Positions 1-7,274 of a stretch of DNA of 64,000 bases are shown piece by piece (position 1 is the first letter of the stretch; each line of letters begins with the position of its first letter). Where the stretch lies: NCBI RefSeq assembly GCF_003346715.1, contig NZ_QQPQ01000002.1, positions 62,001 to 126,000 of the forward strand, read 5' to 3'. The notes below the pieces were generated by a model that worked only from the letters and a program-made list of their open reading frames with translations, had not been told where the DNA came from and ran no database searches. The translations under genes and the position numbers were made by a program. The DNA comes from Oceanispirochaeta sp. M1 (GTDB taxonomy: Bacteria > Spirochaetota > Spirochaetia > DSM-2461).

Positions 1-521
1 CTTTTAACGGGAGCTTCATCCCCGGGAATATCGCGAAGAACATTATATTCATCATCCTTAAAGTTGATGCCTATTTTGGCAATCTTGATACAGGCTGTCA
101 GAATCATCATCAGAGAAGACACCGGCAGGGATGCTGTAACTATGGAATAACTGAAATTCGACAGGGTCTGAAAACTTCTGTCCACACTCTCTATGCTCAG
201 TTTAGTACCATAAATAACAAAGGCCGAAAGCAATGCAATAATTATTAAAAATACAAATAACTGTACAATTTTACCGATTTTAGGATTGAACTTTTTCACA
301 AGCAGATCCACACCGACAAGGCGGGAATGTCTCATGGCAACATCTGCGCCAAGAAAAGCGGCCCAGGAAAAAAGAAACTTGGCAATATCATCCGCCCAGA
401 CAATGGGTTTATCAAACTGTCTGAAAAAAGCGGCTGAAAAAATCAGGATAACGATTGAAACAAATACTGTCCCCACAATCATTTCCTGTATTTTACAATA
501 GATCTCGTATATCTTTCTCAT
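1..521 (-). CDS. dctQ: TRAP transporter small permease (DctQ family), 3' end cut by window edge
   Basis: The reading frame starts at ATG 519-521 and is open to base 1, giving at least 173 residues; the end of the gene lies outside the window. The translation (MRKIYEIYCKIQEMIVG...) shows hydrophobic helices and the WADDIAKFLFSWAAFLGA stretch typical of DctQ/YiaM small subunits of tripartite periplasmic transporters, which sit in the inner membrane with the large DctM subunit. The binding protein dctP lies directly upstream on the same strand; DctM is expected beyond the left edge. Substrate cannot be told from this subunit. Confidence 0.85.
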   Translation of the reverse strand, partial: MRKIYEIYCKIQEMIVGTVFVSIVILIFSAAFFRQFDKPIVWADDIAKFLFSWAAFLGADVAMRHSRLVGVDLLVKKFNPKIGKIVQLFVFLIIIALLSAFVIYGTKLSIESVDRSFQTLSNFSYSIVTASLPVSSLMMILTACIKIAKIGINFKDDEYNVLRDIPGDEAPVK

Positions 522-541
522 CTATTCCTCAATACTCGGGT

Positions 542-587
542 TATAAAAAATAGCCGGCAGTTCATACTTTCGGACAAGCTGCCGGCT
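542..587 (-). terminator. Intergenic terminator/attenuator between dctP and dctQ
   Basis: AGCCGGCAG (552-560) and CTGCCGGCT (579-587) form a perfect 9-bp stem. Read on the minus strand it is followed by ATTTTTTATAA, so it sits 3' of dctP as a factor-independent terminator or attenuator. Partial termination here would give more binding protein than permease, which is common for TRAP and ABC operons. Confidence 0.65.
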
Positions 588-618
588 TATTTTAATTAAT
601 GGTTAATTTGACTGTGAA

Positions 619-1614
619 TTAAAGTCCAAGCTCTGCGTAGAGATCGTCTTTCAGTTCAGAGAATCCCATGTCTACGTATACAGACTGTACAGCGTCTACA
701 AAGGGAGTCTTGTCAATTTCGAGAAAAGTAACACCCGCAGCTTCCATTTCCTTGATATAATCTTTGGACTTGGAAACAACAACTTCCTGGTTGTCTTTGT
801 AAGCATCAAAAGCTGTATCCAGAAGGATTGTCTGGTTTTCAGCAGAAAGTCCGTCGAAAAACTTAGTACCGGTTACCATTGAGGCAATCAGAGTAAAGTG
901 CTCGGAAAGACTTACATAAGATTTAATTTCATAGAATCTCATGGAGTAGATACCGGGGATCTGAGCTTCACATCCGTCTACAACACCCTGTTCCATTCCC
1001 TGATATGTCTCAGCCCAGGGTAGAGCAGTAGCGATAGCACCCATTGCATTTACAGAGTTTACGAAAAGATCGGAACCGATAGTTCTGATTTTAACACCCT
1101 TAAGATCAGCAGGTGTTGTTACAGGAAAGTCTGTTACCCAGCTTCTAACACCGGAATAACCGTTAACAGTAACCAGTTTCAGACCTTTTTCCTGGAAATC
1201 TTTGTCCCATTTAGCATAAAGCTTGGTATCTCTGATTTTGTTCAGGTAGGTGTAATCGGGGAGCAGATAAGGCATCTGAACCAGACCGAATTCGGGAACA
1301 TAGGCAGCCAGACGACCGGGGTCGGTAGCATTGATTACAGGAACACCCTGAATAGCCTGTTCGGTAACATCATCAGTTTCACCCATTACAGCGTTGATCT
1401 TAACTTCTGCAGCAAAAGCTCCAGTTGCATTCAATCTTTCTGCATAGTCAAAATGACCCATGGACTGTGTGTCTTCCTTACCGCTGGTACCGGCAATAAA
1501 TAATTTAGTGGCTTGAGCCATAGACGCGTCTCCGCCTTCCTGCTGACCGCCGGCAAAAATGTTGCCGCTCAGTAGAAGAGACAGAACTACAAGAATAATA
1601 AGATTTTTCTTCAC
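619..1614 (-). CDS. dctP: TRAP transporter solute-binding protein (DctP family)
   Basis: Periplasmic binding protein of a TRAP transporter, which captures a carboxylate-type solute for DctQM. A GTG start at 1612-1614 is preferred over a longer upstream frame because AAGGAG lies 6-7 bases before it and the protein then begins VKKNLIILVVLSLLL, a proper signal peptide ending near AGGQQEGG. The product is 331 residues, normal for the family. The central region carries the family pattern LKGVKIRT...MGAIATALPWAETYQGMEQGVVDG, including the conserved Arg that binds the substrate carboxylate. It is the first gene of the operon with dctQ. The neighbouring D-aminoacylase hints at an acylated amino acid or sugar acid substrate, but that is inference. 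Confidence 0.9.
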   Translation of the reverse strand: MKKNLIILVVLSLLLSGNIFAGGQQEGGDASMAQATKLFIAGTSGKEDTQSMGHFDYAERLNATGAFAAEVKINAVMGETDDVTEQAIQGVPVINATDPGRLAAYVPEFGLVQMPYLLPDYTYLNKIRDTKLYAKWDKDFQEKGLKLVTVNGYSGVRSWVTDFPVTTPADLKGVKIRTIGSDLFVNSVNAMGAIATALPWAETYQGMEQGVVDGCEAQIPGIYSMRFYEIKSYVSLSEHFTLIASMVTGTKFFDGLSAENQTILLDTAFDAYKDNQEVVVSKSKDYIKEMEAAGVTFLEIDKTPFVDAVQSVYVDMGFSELKDDLYAELGL

Positions 1615-1643
1615 AAAGTTCTCCTTTGATATAATATACAAAC

Positions 1644-1672
1644 ACACTACCATACAAGTATGCATTTGGCAA
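1644..1672 (-). promoter_or_regulatory. Putative dctP promoter with palindromic operator
   Basis: On the minus strand TTGCCA (complement of 1667-1672) and TAGTGT (complement of 1644-1649) are 17 bases apart, a plausible -35/-10 pair about 30 bases upstream of the dctP start. The spacer contains the perfect palindrome CATACAAGTATG (1651-1662), well placed for a repressor. No cognate regulator lies next to it. Called by eye only. Confidence 0.4.
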
Positions 1673-1887
1673 CAATTATTACAATATTTTAACTCTGTTA
1701 ACTATTGATCCATGAAAGTGCCGGAGAACAGGAGCTTATGGAGAGCAATATTTGAAACAAATTCTCTTGCCGTTATGGATGAAATAAATTTGAATGAGTT
1801 ATCACTCAAACCATGTTATTATATTTTGGAACTATGGAAGCATAGGGAAAAATATTCATGCCTCAGTTTTAAAAAAGGAAAATAAAA

Positions 1888-3513
1888 ATGAAAAGCTACT
1901 GGCTCACAAACGGTCGTATCATCGACGGAACAGGATCTACCGCCAAAGAGGGTAATATTCTAATTGAAGATGAAAAAATTATCAGAATACAGGAGGAGAC
2001 TCCTGATGACGGTCTTCCTCAGATAGACTGTGAGGACCATATTGTGGCGCCTGGGTTTATAGACATTCATTCCCACCTTGACTGGTTTGCCGGAAACGAA
2101 GGAAGCAGGGAATTGATGATGCCCTTTCTTCAGCAGGGAATCACAACTGCAGTAGGTGGAAACTGCGGTTTCAGTACTTTCGGTTTCCCCGTATCCCATC
2201 CCTATAGAGAACTTCTGAGTGATAATATCTTCCGTTCAGGCCGGGCAAAACTCAGCTGGCAGAATGCAGCAGGTTATAAAGAACATATCAAAGAGAACGG
2301 CAGCCCCATGAATATCCTCTCTTATGTAGGTCATGGAACCACAAGAACCTCCATCAGAGGCTACGATGCGAATCCCCTGACAGATGCAGAACTGAAGCAG
2401 CTTCTGAGTCTTCTGGATGAGAGTCTGAAGCAGGGAGCCTGCGGGATTTCCCTGGGTCTCCAATATGAACCCGGTATTTTTGCCGACAAAAAAGAGCTGA
2501 AAGCCGTAGCAGAGCTGGTAAAATCCCATAATAAGGTACTTGCGGTACACCCGAGAGCAGCCTCTGCTGTTTCCGGAACCTATCCTATGAAACCCTTCGG
2601 AACTCCCCACCATATTCTGGCAATTCAGGATATGATCGAACTGGCTGAAGAGACTGGAGTCCGCCTCCAGTTCTCTCATCTGATCTTTGTAGGCTCACAG
2701 AGCTGGAAAAGTGCGGATAAGGCATTCAAGCTTCTGGAGGATGCCAAAGTCAGAGGGGTGGATATCCACTTTGATACCTATGGCTATTCACTAGGTGCCA
2801 GCAGAATAAATGTAATCCTCCCTGAATGGTTTCTGGCAGACCTTAATAAGAATGTGGAAAGTAAGTCAGCCTTGAAGAGACTCTGGGTGGAAATAAAGGC
2901 AATGGAGCTTGTTCTAGGCTTTGGATTTGAGCAGATCAGAGTAACAAATACCGTATATCCCGAATGGAAAAAATATAATGGATTGTATCTATCAGAAATT
3001 GCCCGGAACCTTGGACAGAGCAGCTTTAAGACTCTCTGCGATCTTGTCCGTCTGAGTAACGGTACTGCCGCCGTCCTGATGGAGCGATATTCCAATCCCG
3101 AGATTTTAAAAAGGATGATCGCCCACCCTCAAGTCCATTATCAGACTGATGCATGGATGGAAAGAGAGGGTATAAATAACCCTGCAATCTACGGCTCTAT
3201 CCCCCGCATCCTCAAACTGAGCCGGGAGCACAATATTCAAAGTATCGAAGAGAGCATTAGAAAGATGACCGGAGCCACTGCGGAAAGACTGGGAATACCA
3301 AAGCGGGGATATATCAGAAAAGGATACTATGCCGATCTGGTTGTATTAAATGAGAAAACCATCAGCGACAGGGAAGATGAGAATGGGATTCCTCTTCCAC
3401 CAGAAGGAATAAAAAGGGTCATAATCAATGGGAAGATGCTTTTAACTCCTGAAACAGCTAAAGAGATAAATCCTGTAGGCAGTGAAATGCCGGGAATGTT
3501 TATCCACATCTAA
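1888..3513 (+). CDS. N-acyl-D-amino-acid deacylase-like amidohydrolase
   Basis: A 541-residue amidohydrolase of the D-aminoacylase/dihydroorotase-like group, which hydrolyses N-acyl groups from D-amino acids or related amides in the cytoplasm. The start of the metal-dependent barrel shows the HxH motif in FIDIHSHLDW (about residue 60), followed by GGNCGFS, typical of D-aminoacylases, and later His residues in VLAVHPRA and LQFSHLIF that would complete the metal site. The C-terminal RKGYYADLVVLNEKTISDRE is the usual small beta domain of the fold. The ATG at 1888 has an AAAGGA ribosome site. It diverges from the TRAP genes and may act on the same imported compound. Substrate is not certain. Confidence 0.82.
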   Translation: MKSYWLTNGRIIDGTGSTAKEGNILIEDEKIIRIQEETPDDGLPQIDCEDHIVAPGFIDIHSHLDWFAGNEGSRELMMPFLQQGITTAVGGNCGFSTFGFPVSHPYRELLSDNIFRSGRAKLSWQNAAGYKEHIKENGSPMNILSYVGHGTTRTSIRGYDANPLTDAELKQLLSLLDESLKQGACGISLGLQYEPGIFADKKELKAVAELVKSHNKVLAVHPRAASAVSGTYPMKPFGTPHHILAIQDMIELAEETGVRLQFSHLIFVGSQSWKSADKAFKLLEDAKVRGVDIHFDTYGYSLGASRINVILPEWFLADLNKNVESKSALKRLWVEIKAMELVLGFGFEQIRVTNTVYPEWKKYNGLYLSEIARNLGQSSFKTLCDLVRLSNGTAAVLMERYSNPEILKRMIAHPQVHYQTDAWMEREGINNPAIYGSIPRILKLSREHNIQSIEESIRKMTGATAERLGIPKRGYIRKGYYADLVVLNEKTISDREDENGIPLPPEGIKRVIINGKMLLTPETAKEINPVGSEMPGMFIHI

Positions 3514-3572
3514 TTATGGGACCCTATATATTCACAGTTCAGTACAAGCTATAGTAAGTTAAACTATCAACT

Positions 3573-3591
3573 CTGGAGAGATTCTCTCCAG
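3573..3591 (+). other. Short stem-loop upstream of the YhcH-family gene
   Basis: CTGGAGAG-ATT-CTCTCCAG forms a perfect 8-bp stem with a 3-base loop, followed by a GGGG...CCCC hairpin (about 3591-3607) and a TTCCCGGGAA palindrome just ahead of the ribosome site of the next gene. No T-run follows, so it is not a classic terminator. A 5' regulatory or processing structure is possible. Confidence 0.35.
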
Positions 3592-3642
3592 GGGTGATGA
3601 ACTCCCCGAGAAACCAAATTCCCGGGAACAGAAGGAATTGTA

Positions 3643-4101
3643 ATGATATTAGATACAATCGCCAATGCGGCAAAATACGAAGTACTCCACAAGAGCTTTA
3701 AAAAAGCCTTTGATTTCATCCGGGAATCAGATCTGAAATCCATGGAACTCGGCCGCTATGAAATAGACGGAGACAATATCTTCGCTCTGGTTCAGGGCTA
3801 CACAACTAAGGCTGTCAATGAAAAGCAGTTTGAAGCACACAGAAACTATATTGATATTCAGTATATGATCTCCGGTTCCGAAATGATGGGCTACACCACT
3901 CCTGATTATTTAACAGTTACAACAGAATATAATCCAGATACAGATGTTGAACTCTACTCTCATACATCTTTTACTGAGTGTGAACTTGATGTCAAAGACT
4001 TTGCAGTGTTCTACCCCGAGGATTCTCATATGCCGGGCTGCAGCATCAGAGGCAGGACTGCCGGAGAGGTGAAAAAACTGGTTCTAAAGATCAAAAAGTA
4101 A
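3643..4101 (+). CDS. YhcH/YjgK/YiaL family protein
   Basis: A 152-residue cytoplasmic protein of the YhcH/YjgK/YiaL (EbgC-like) cupin-type family, associated with sugar or sialic acid catabolism and proposed to be sugar anomerases or isomerases. Family signatures are visible: EAHRNYIDIQYMISG in the middle and FAVFYPEDSHMPG near the C-terminus, where the His, Glu and Asp residues would form the metal site. The length is normal. The ATG is preceded by AGAAGGA at good spacing. It follows the D-aminoacylase by 129 bases that contain hairpins, so co-transcription is possible but not sure. Confidence 0.88.
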   Translation: MILDTIANAAKYEVLHKSFKKAFDFIRESDLKSMELGRYEIDGDNIFALVQGYTTKAVNEKQFEAHRNYIDIQYMISGSEMMGYTTPDYLTVTTEYNPDTDVELYSHTSFTECELDVKDFAVFYPEDSHMPGCSIRGRTAGEVKKLVLKIKK

Positions 4102-4121
4102 TCATCTGTTTCTGATAAACA

Positions 4122-4162
4122 CGCCGGAACCTTTATGGGATCTTGACCCGAAGGTTGCGGCG
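4122..4162 (+). other. Long stem-loop between the YhcH gene and the riboswitch
   Basis: CGCCGGAACCTT (4122-4133) pairs with AAGGTTGCGGCG (4151-4162) with one mismatch and a 17-base loop. There is no T-run on the plus strand. It may protect the 3' end of the upstream transcript or be a bidirectional stop just before the riboswitch region. Confidence 0.45.
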
Positions 4163-4185
4163 CAATAGAATAACAGCTATTAACT

Positions 4186-4300
4186 AATTTCCGAGGTTCT
4201 GCCTCTACAGATTCTGCCTTTTCCAGGCACGATCCATGAGTCTTTGCCCGCAGGGTTGTTCCGGAAACAGAACAGCCTCCCGTGTTTGGAAAGGAAATAC
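4186..4300 (+). promoter_or_regulatory. Probable molybdenum (or tungsten) cofactor riboswitch
   Basis: This leader has what I recognise as hallmarks of the Moco RNA motif: TTCCGAGG at the 5' side, TCTGCC-TTTT-CCAGGCA in the middle (4214-4229), and GCCTCCCGTGTTTGGAAAGG at the 3' side (4275-4294). GAGG-TTCTG (4193-4201) can pair with CAGAA (4268-4272) and CCTC (4276-4279) to form the closing stem. The GGAAAGGA element is also the ribosome site for the TTG start at 4302, so folding could control translation. The nearby Moco-dependent formate dehydrogenase, mobA and fdhD fit this strongly. I could not decide between the Moco and Tuco subtypes by eye. Confidence 0.78.
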
Positions 4301-4301
4301 A

Positions 4302-5786
4302 TTGAAACGTGCAGGAATTATCCTTCTGATAATCCTTATACCGGTCCTTCTCTTTTCAGAGGAGTACAGCTATAGGACATCAGACATTCTGAGGCTTATG
4401 GACTCAGAGTACCTGAGAAAATCAACATACTCATTCGACGGCCTTTATTATAAAGGCTGCTCACTTCTCGAAACACTGCCTCTTATGGAGGAAGTATATG
4501 AGATGGATATCCGCAACGCCGGATCAAAAAATCTTTTAAAAAATGATGACCTGGGTGAATACTGGGCCGAGGCCCTACTGGTAAGTGAAGATAATTCATC
4601 AGGCCTCAGTCTGATATTCAAAGACAGGATTTATCATGACCTGACTCAGCTGAATTTCAAGGGAACAGCCATGGAATCTGATGAATTGGAGGTCTGGCTG
4701 TCCTGGGAAGGTGTTGATGCTCTCAAAGATGAAATTGAAAACTTTGCAGACCACCACAACATCAGTATCAAGGCAGTAGAAGTTCCCAGTCCCGATTCGA
4801 AACTACATTCAGTTGTAAGGGCCAGAGGAGATGTACCTGACCTTGTGATGATCCAATCCAGTGCCGTAGAAAAACTGGTTTCAGCCAGGGCTGTTCAGAA
4901 CCTTGGATATATAAAAACTCCAGATCTTATCATACAGGGTACTGAAGCCTTTACTCTCAACAACAAACTATGGGCCCTCCCGTTCTACTTTGATACACAG
5001 CTGATCTATTACAACAGGAATCTGCTTGATTCAGTACCCTCTCCCGACTGGACATTAAATGATATGGAGCTGGCAGCCCGGCAGATAAGAGAGAGGAATA
5101 ACAAGATTCATCCTCTGGCCTGGAATGCCTACTCCTCCAACTGGCTGATTCCCTTTCAGGTTTCCTTTGGAAAAGGGGAGCTTATAGATTCTAAGGGAAT
5201 AATCACAGTCAATGATAAAGCGACAGAAGAGGCATTGAATTATATCCTCGACTTAAAGGAAGAAAAACTTTTGAGCCCCCTTGAAAGAGATGCCATGGAT
5301 GCCCTGTTTATTGCAGGGAAAGTAGGAATGATAATGAGCGGCTCTTATGCTGTCCCCTACTTCGAGTCTCTGGGGCTGGAGTTCGGAGTTCTCCCCTACC
5401 CTATAAATCAGATGACAGGGATTCCTCTCTCTCCTCTACTGGATTTCAAGTCCTTCTGTATGACCCGGCAGACTAAACATCCCATTCTGGCCCGCCGATT
5501 TCTGCAGCATATGATCGGTGCGGGAGTACAGCAAAGATTCTGTCCTGCATTAGCAAAACTTCCGGCCAGAGTTGATGTACTGGATATCCCGGGAATATCA
5601 TACGGATATCTCTCCCTTCTTAAATCAACTGTAGTAAGAGGAACCGTGGTCCCTCCACAGCAGATATACAGCATCTATAAGAATAATATGTGGAAACTTC
5701 TCAGGTTCGCACTCTCAGGCCAGTTGTCGGTACACCAGACTCTGGAGAAGGGACAGACCCTGATGAACAATTCAATAAAAAATTAA
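4302..5786 (+). CDS. ABC transporter extracellular binding protein with extra N-terminal domain, under riboswitch control
   Basis: A 494-residue exported protein. The start is placed at TTG 4302-4304: GGAAAGGA lies 6-13 bases upstream and the product then begins with a signal peptide (KRAGIILLIILIPVLLFS). The longer frame from 4236 would translate the riboswitch. Residues about 20-120 do not resemble a standard binding protein; STYSFDGLYYKGCSLLE and what follows recall a sulfite-oxidase-type molybdopterin domain and the modules of the next gene. From about residue 140 on it is a CUT1 (MalE-like) binding protein: VPDLVMIQSS, LWALPFYFDTQLIYYNRNLL, GMIMSGSYAVPYF. First gene of a four-gene unit. 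The ligand is unknown; Moco regulation suggests a molybdopterin, or its metal, rather than sugar. Confidence 0.75.
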   Translation: MKRAGIILLIILIPVLLFSEEYSYRTSDILRLMDSEYLRKSTYSFDGLYYKGCSLLETLPLMEEVYEMDIRNAGSKNLLKNDDLGEYWAEALLVSEDNSSGLSLIFKDRIYHDLTQLNFKGTAMESDELEVWLSWEGVDALKDEIENFADHHNISIKAVEVPSPDSKLHSVVRARGDVPDLVMIQSSAVEKLVSARAVQNLGYIKTPDLIIQGTEAFTLNNKLWALPFYFDTQLIYYNRNLLDSVPSPDWTLNDMELAARQIRERNNKIHPLAWNAYSSNWLIPFQVSFGKGELIDSKGIITVNDKATEEALNYILDLKEEKLLSPLERDAMDALFIAGKVGMIMSGSYAVPYFESLGLEFGVLPYPINQMTGIPLSPLLDFKSFCMTRQTKHPILARRFLQHMIGAGVQQRFCPALAKLPARVDVLDIPGISYGYLSLLKSTVVRGTVVPPQQIYSIYKNNMWKLLRFALSGQLSVHQTLEKGQTLMNNSIKN

Positions 5787-5809
5787 TTGGTTTTATAAAG
5801 GAGTTTGAG

Positions 5810-7219
5810 ATGAAAAAATTATTGTATCTGGTGCTGACGGCATTCCTGCTGTTCACCATAGGATGCGCAACTGAAGGCAATCCCGTAGCCGCAGAAAATG
5901 GGGGGAACAGTGAAGCTGCTGTGGCAGAAGTGGATGATATTTCCTCTGCGACTCCCGCAGGAGAGGGCTGGAGAATTGAACTGATGGGAGTACGCAACGA
6001 TGAGTTGTGGCAGAGCCAGCTCAGCTCCTGGAAGGAAGCTGAAGATGGAAGCTCTGTTGAGATGAGCCTTGAAAAAAAGGGTGAAACAAAGCTCTACAGT
6101 GGAATACTCCTGAAGGATATTGTCGCTATGGTTGATGATCCCTCAGGCGGCATGCCCTATGAATTCCAGGAAGATCTCTGGAAAGAAGGCTATGACATAA
6201 CACTGACTGCCGCAGACGGATACAGTGCCAGCTTCAACAGCGCCGATGCCTCTTCTGAAGAAGTCCTACTGGTGGACAGTATAGACGGCGAAACCGTATC
6301 TCCCCAGATTGCCGGTAATCTTACAGGCAAGGCATGGGTACGTAATCTGGTTAGCATTGAACTCAGCCTGGCAGCTGTTGATCTTACACAGAACAGCTTT
6401 GATTTTATATTAGATATCAATAACAATATATCTTCCTACACTATTGCCGACCTGGAAGCCATGGATATTTACGTAGAAGACAAAGGCAGTTTCACTAACA
6501 GCTACGGTAATACGACTGATGGGATTTACGGTGGAGTCAAACTGATTCCCCTGCTTTCAAAATCAATGGACGTAACAGTCGAGTCCGCCATCAAGATTAT
6601 TGCCATGGATGGTTATGAAATGAGTTACGGGGGAGACATGCTCCTGGATCAGACCGATGGAGACTGGATTCTGGCATTTAAAGAAAATGGTGAGTACATG
6701 CCCGAAGATCCCGGCTATATACGTCTGGTAAAAGTAGGTCCACAGAACCCCAATATTACCGGCCATGTATCTGCACGAATGATCAAGAAGATCGTAACAG
6801 AGGGTGAACCCTTTAAAGACTTCGGTCTGACTATTGTACAGAAAGATCTGACAGAAGTTTTTGACCGTCAGACCATGCAGAGCGGTGTGTCTGTAAATAA
6901 AAACAAGGTTACCTACTACTACCAGAAAAAAGATCAGGATATCGAGTATATGGGAATATCTCTCTGGAGACTCCTGGAACGTCCTACCGGATACAAGGCT
7001 GTTGAAATTGCAGCGGGTGATGGCTTCTCAGTAACCCTGGACAATGCTCAGATTGAAGGAAATGACGATGTTATTATCGCCATGTATACCGGAGACGATG
7101 ATTCTCTTCTTGATGATAGCGACTGGCCTCTCAGACTGGTATGGGACAAAGACGCAGCCCTGGTTCCCGATGGAATAAAAGCTGTCAGAAATGTAGAAAA
7201 AATTACCCTTATTTATTAA
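5810..7219 (+). CDS. Lipoprotein with three tandem sulfite-oxidase-like molybdopterin modules
   Basis: A 469-residue lipoprotein. ATG 5810 is chosen because AAAGGAG precedes it and the product begins with a lipoprotein signal (MKKLLYLVLTAFLLFTIGC, Cys19). A longer frame overlapping the previous gene exists but lacks these. Three repeats follow: about residues 55-210 (LYSGILLKDIVAMV ... AGNLTGKAWVRNLVSIEL), 220-350 (IYGGVKLIPLLSKS ... VKVGP) and 360-469 (EYMGISLWRLLERPTG ... VRNVEKITLIY), each with the 'Y-x-G-hydrophobic-L' and 'LRLV' patterns of the sulfite oxidase Moco-binding fold. The only Cys is the lipobox, so the Mo-ligating Cys of true oxidases is missing. It is therefore probably a binding, not a catalytic, protein. 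Family assignment is by pattern, not search. Confidence 0.65.
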   Translation: MKKLLYLVLTAFLLFTIGCATEGNPVAAENGGNSEAAVAEVDDISSATPAGEGWRIELMGVRNDELWQSQLSSWKEAEDGSSVEMSLEKKGETKLYSGILLKDIVAMVDDPSGGMPYEFQEDLWKEGYDITLTAADGYSASFNSADASSEEVLLVDSIDGETVSPQIAGNLTGKAWVRNLVSIELSLAAVDLTQNSFDFILDINNNISSYTIADLEAMDIYVEDKGSFTNSYGNTTDGIYGGVKLIPLLSKSMDVTVESAIKIIAMDGYEMSYGGDMLLDQTDGDWILAFKENGEYMPEDPGYIRLVKVGPQNPNITGHVSARMIKKIVTEGEPFKDFGLTIVQKDLTEVFDRQTMQSGVSVNKNKVTYYYQKKDQDIEYMGISLWRLLERPTGYKAVEIAAGDGFSVTLDNAQIEGNDDVIIAMYTGDDDSLLDDSDWPLRLVWDKDAALVPDGIKAVRNVEKITLIY

Positions 7220-7242
7220 GTAGGTGTATTAGAATAAAAGCG

Positions 7243-7271
7243 GGGGCTGGTTATCCGGCCCCTTTCTTTTT
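7243..7271 (+). terminator. Terminator between the lipoprotein and permease genes
   Basis: GGGGCTGG (7243-7250), loop TTAT, CCGGCCCC (7255-7262) with one G-U pair, then TTTCTTTTT (7263-7271). A good factor-independent terminator that ends only 3 bases before the ATG of the permease gene, so permease expression probably depends on read-through. Confidence 0.75.
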
Positions 7272-7274
7272 ACC

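Noticed and set aside
3591-3640. GGGGTGATGAACTCCCC...AAACC, reminiscent of the fluoride riboswitch
   Set aside because: The second half of the motif and pseudoknot partner are missing, and the downstream gene is not a fluoride exporter or related.
4236-4301. Upstream in-frame ATG extension of the binding protein
   Set aside because: It would translate riboswitch bases and put 22 unrelated residues before a normal signal peptide; TTG 4302 has the ribosome site.
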